A DNA stretch of 5,881 bases, taken from NCBI GenBank assembly GCA_050743625.1, contig JBOGED010000563.1, forward strand, positions 1 through 5,881. Reading direction: 5' to 3'. Each line of letters begins with the position of its first letter. The first letter of the stretch is position 1. Positions 5,435-5,881 of this stretch are shown here, piece after piece. The position numbers and the translations under genes were made by a program. Under the pieces are notes generated by a model. That model had not been told where the DNA came from. It saw nothing but the letters and a program-made list of their open reading frames with translations, and did no database searches. The stretch is from JBOGED01 sp050743625. Lineage in GTDB: Bacteria > Actinomycetota > Nitriliruptoria > Euzebyales > Egibacteraceae.

Positions 5435-5688
5435 GAGCGCTCCGCCGACTCCGACTGCGGTGATAAGGCTCGCAGCCTTCTCGTCGCACGCGCAAGCTCC
5501 TGTCGGGTATCTTGTAGCAACTGGCGCGCCAAGTCGAGAGCAGCGGCAGTCTCGGCGGTATTTCGAGCAGCCTCGCCGATTTCTTCCCCGTGCTGAAGTC
5601 GGAGCCGCCGACGGAACACATCGAGAATCATGACGGCTTCAGCCATGCCACTCATCAGTGCTTCTGACGTGAGATGATCGACAAACAT
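5431..5688 (-). CDS. 5' fragment of the broken pycTM gene
   Basis: This 85-aa open frame holds the helical cytosolic N-terminus of the PycTM-like protein. Residues 1-68, through RQELARA, are the genuine part. The last 17 residues (TRRLRALSPQSESAERS) are out-of-frame sequence read after the deletion. They contain no family-like residues, whereas the other frame there encodes TM1. Ribosome binding sequence before the ATG is weak (GAGCG about 13 bases upstream). On its own the fragment is unlikely to be functional. Confidence 0.6.
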   Translation of the reverse strand: MFVDHLTSEALMSGMAEAVMILDVFRRRLRLQHGEEIGEAARNTAETAAALDLARQLLQDTRQELARATRRLRALSPQSESAERS

Positions 5689-5881
5689 TCACACGACGCT
5701 CAGGATGGCCTGGACACCATCACGGCTCTGGAGTGGGTGGCGACGGGTCCTCCTCCAGGGCGATCGGCAAAGTCGTGGGTGGTTGTGGGGGTGTAGGAGG
5801 GGGATTTGATCTGTTTTGGTTCGGTAGGGTGCCCGCGACGGGCGTCGCGGCTGCTGTGTGGGGGTTGCGGACAGGACGGGC
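5689..5881. other. Right-edge G-rich stretch without a supported gene
   Basis: No coding region can be defended here. On the minus strand all three frames stay open from the window edge for over 100 nt, but the translations are proline-rich and end at unrelated stops before 5688. On the plus strand a G-run-rich tract (5775-5803, repeated GTGGGTGG and GGGGG) precedes short open frames that reach the edge and lack a well-placed start. The abrupt change of texture suggests a non-coding boundary or the edge of another element, but no terminal repeat can be matched inside the window. Confidence 0.35.
5833..5850. repeat. Inverted repeat, 7-bp stem and 4-nt loop
   Basis: CCGCGAC (5833-5839), GGGC, GTCGCGG (5844-5850) forms a perfect GC-rich hairpin on either strand. 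No T-run follows on either side, so it is a poor intrinsic terminator. It could be an operator or a structural element of an adjoining gene whose body lies outside the window. Confidence 0.5.

Larger units (their letters stand above)
4940..5688 (-). pseudogene. pycTM: Pycsar effector-like membrane protein PycTM (DUF5706), frameshifted
   Basis: PycTM proteins are the membrane effectors of Pycsar anti-phage systems. On sensing cCMP or cUMP they disrupt the inner membrane. Restoring one base near 5485 gives a single protein of about 249 aa. A helical N-terminal part ends in ARQLLQDTRQELARA and continues directly as DEKAASLITAVGVGGAL, the usual 'ELARADxKA' entry into TM1 (about 72-93). TM2 follows (about 103-126, ending VLIPRLPRH). 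Next come a cytosolic YFGDVARI element (140-147), a helical segment, the SKIAWLKYRHVRNA signature (187-200), and a last TM (about 199-216). A Cys-rich tail of roughly 30 residues ends the protein. As sequenced, the first frame stops at 5431 and the second opens at an ATG at 5434. The sequence GCGACGAG where GCnGACGAG is expected indicates a 1-nt deletion. It may be a genuine null allele or a sequencing error. No slippery heptamer supports programmed slippage. The start at 5688 directly follows an in-frame TGA; internal ATGs at 5655, 5646 and 5631 are alternatives. The cyclase partner is not in the window. Confidence 0.75.

Noticed and set aside
5478..5493. Programmed -1 frameshift producing full-length PycTM
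   Set aside because: The needed shift is -1, but no X XXY YYZ slippery heptamer is present at the junction and I see no strong downstream structure. A deletion or sequencing error is simpler.
5775..5803. G-quadruplex
   Set aside because: Only three runs of three or more G occur in the tract and the loops are 7 nt, so it does not meet the usual four-run pattern.
5806..5881. Start of a plus-strand gene at the right edge (G-rich SD-like AGGAGGGGG followed by TTG)
   Set aside because: The SD-to-start spacing is only 2 nt, the alternative frame from GTG at 5829 is too far from the SD, and too little sequence remains to recognise a product.

Overview
The window looks like high-GC actinobacterial DNA. 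All supported genes lie on the minus strand, so the window reads biologically from right to left. The gene order pyrR-pyrB-pyrC-(PH-like protein gene)-carA is the standard actinobacterial pyrimidine operon. The base composition, GTG start usage, a TANNNT promoter placed for leaderless transcription, and actinobacterial-type accessory proteins agree with this. I cannot name a genus.

Left part (1-3533): the head of the de novo pyrimidine operon. A candidate promoter (3483-3511) is followed by a short leader with a near-consensus PyrR binding loop (3439-3456). The loop touches a purine-rich Shine-Dalgarno sequence. Then come pyrR (3418-2894), pyrB (2897-1980), pyrC (1983-694), a small PH-like gene (693-193), and the first 68 codons of carA, which runs off the left edge. 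pyrR/pyrB and pyrB/pyrC overlap by 4 nt (ATGA, GTGA). pyrC stops with TAG immediately before the ATG of the next gene, and that gene overlaps carA by 14 nt. The whole block therefore looks translationally coupled. PyrR should sense UMP/UTP and repress translation through the leader hairpin. CarA, PyrB and PyrC catalyse the first three steps toward dihydroorotate.

Middle part (3534-4943): an AAA-type ATPase fused to a C-terminal DUF234 domain with a PD-(D/E)XK nuclease-like motif, a family common in actinobacteria. Its start overlaps the end of the next gene to the right by 4 nt. It also carries a likely leaderless promoter embedded in a palindrome and a 9-bp direct repeat (4951-4974).

Right part (4940-5688): a membrane protein resembling PycTM (DUF5706), the effector of the Pycsar anti-phage system. 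The reading frame is broken by an apparent 1-nt deletion near 5483-5490. As sequenced it is two ORFs (5688-5431 and 5434-4940) that join perfectly through the first transmembrane helix. No pyrimidine cyclase partner is visible. The last ~190 bases (5689-5881) hold no gene I can support, only G-rich DNA and a 7-bp-stem hairpin.

The most notable content is the right half: a Pycsar-type effector remnant next to a DUF234 ATPase with its own operator-like promoter, placed directly upstream of the pyrimidine operon.
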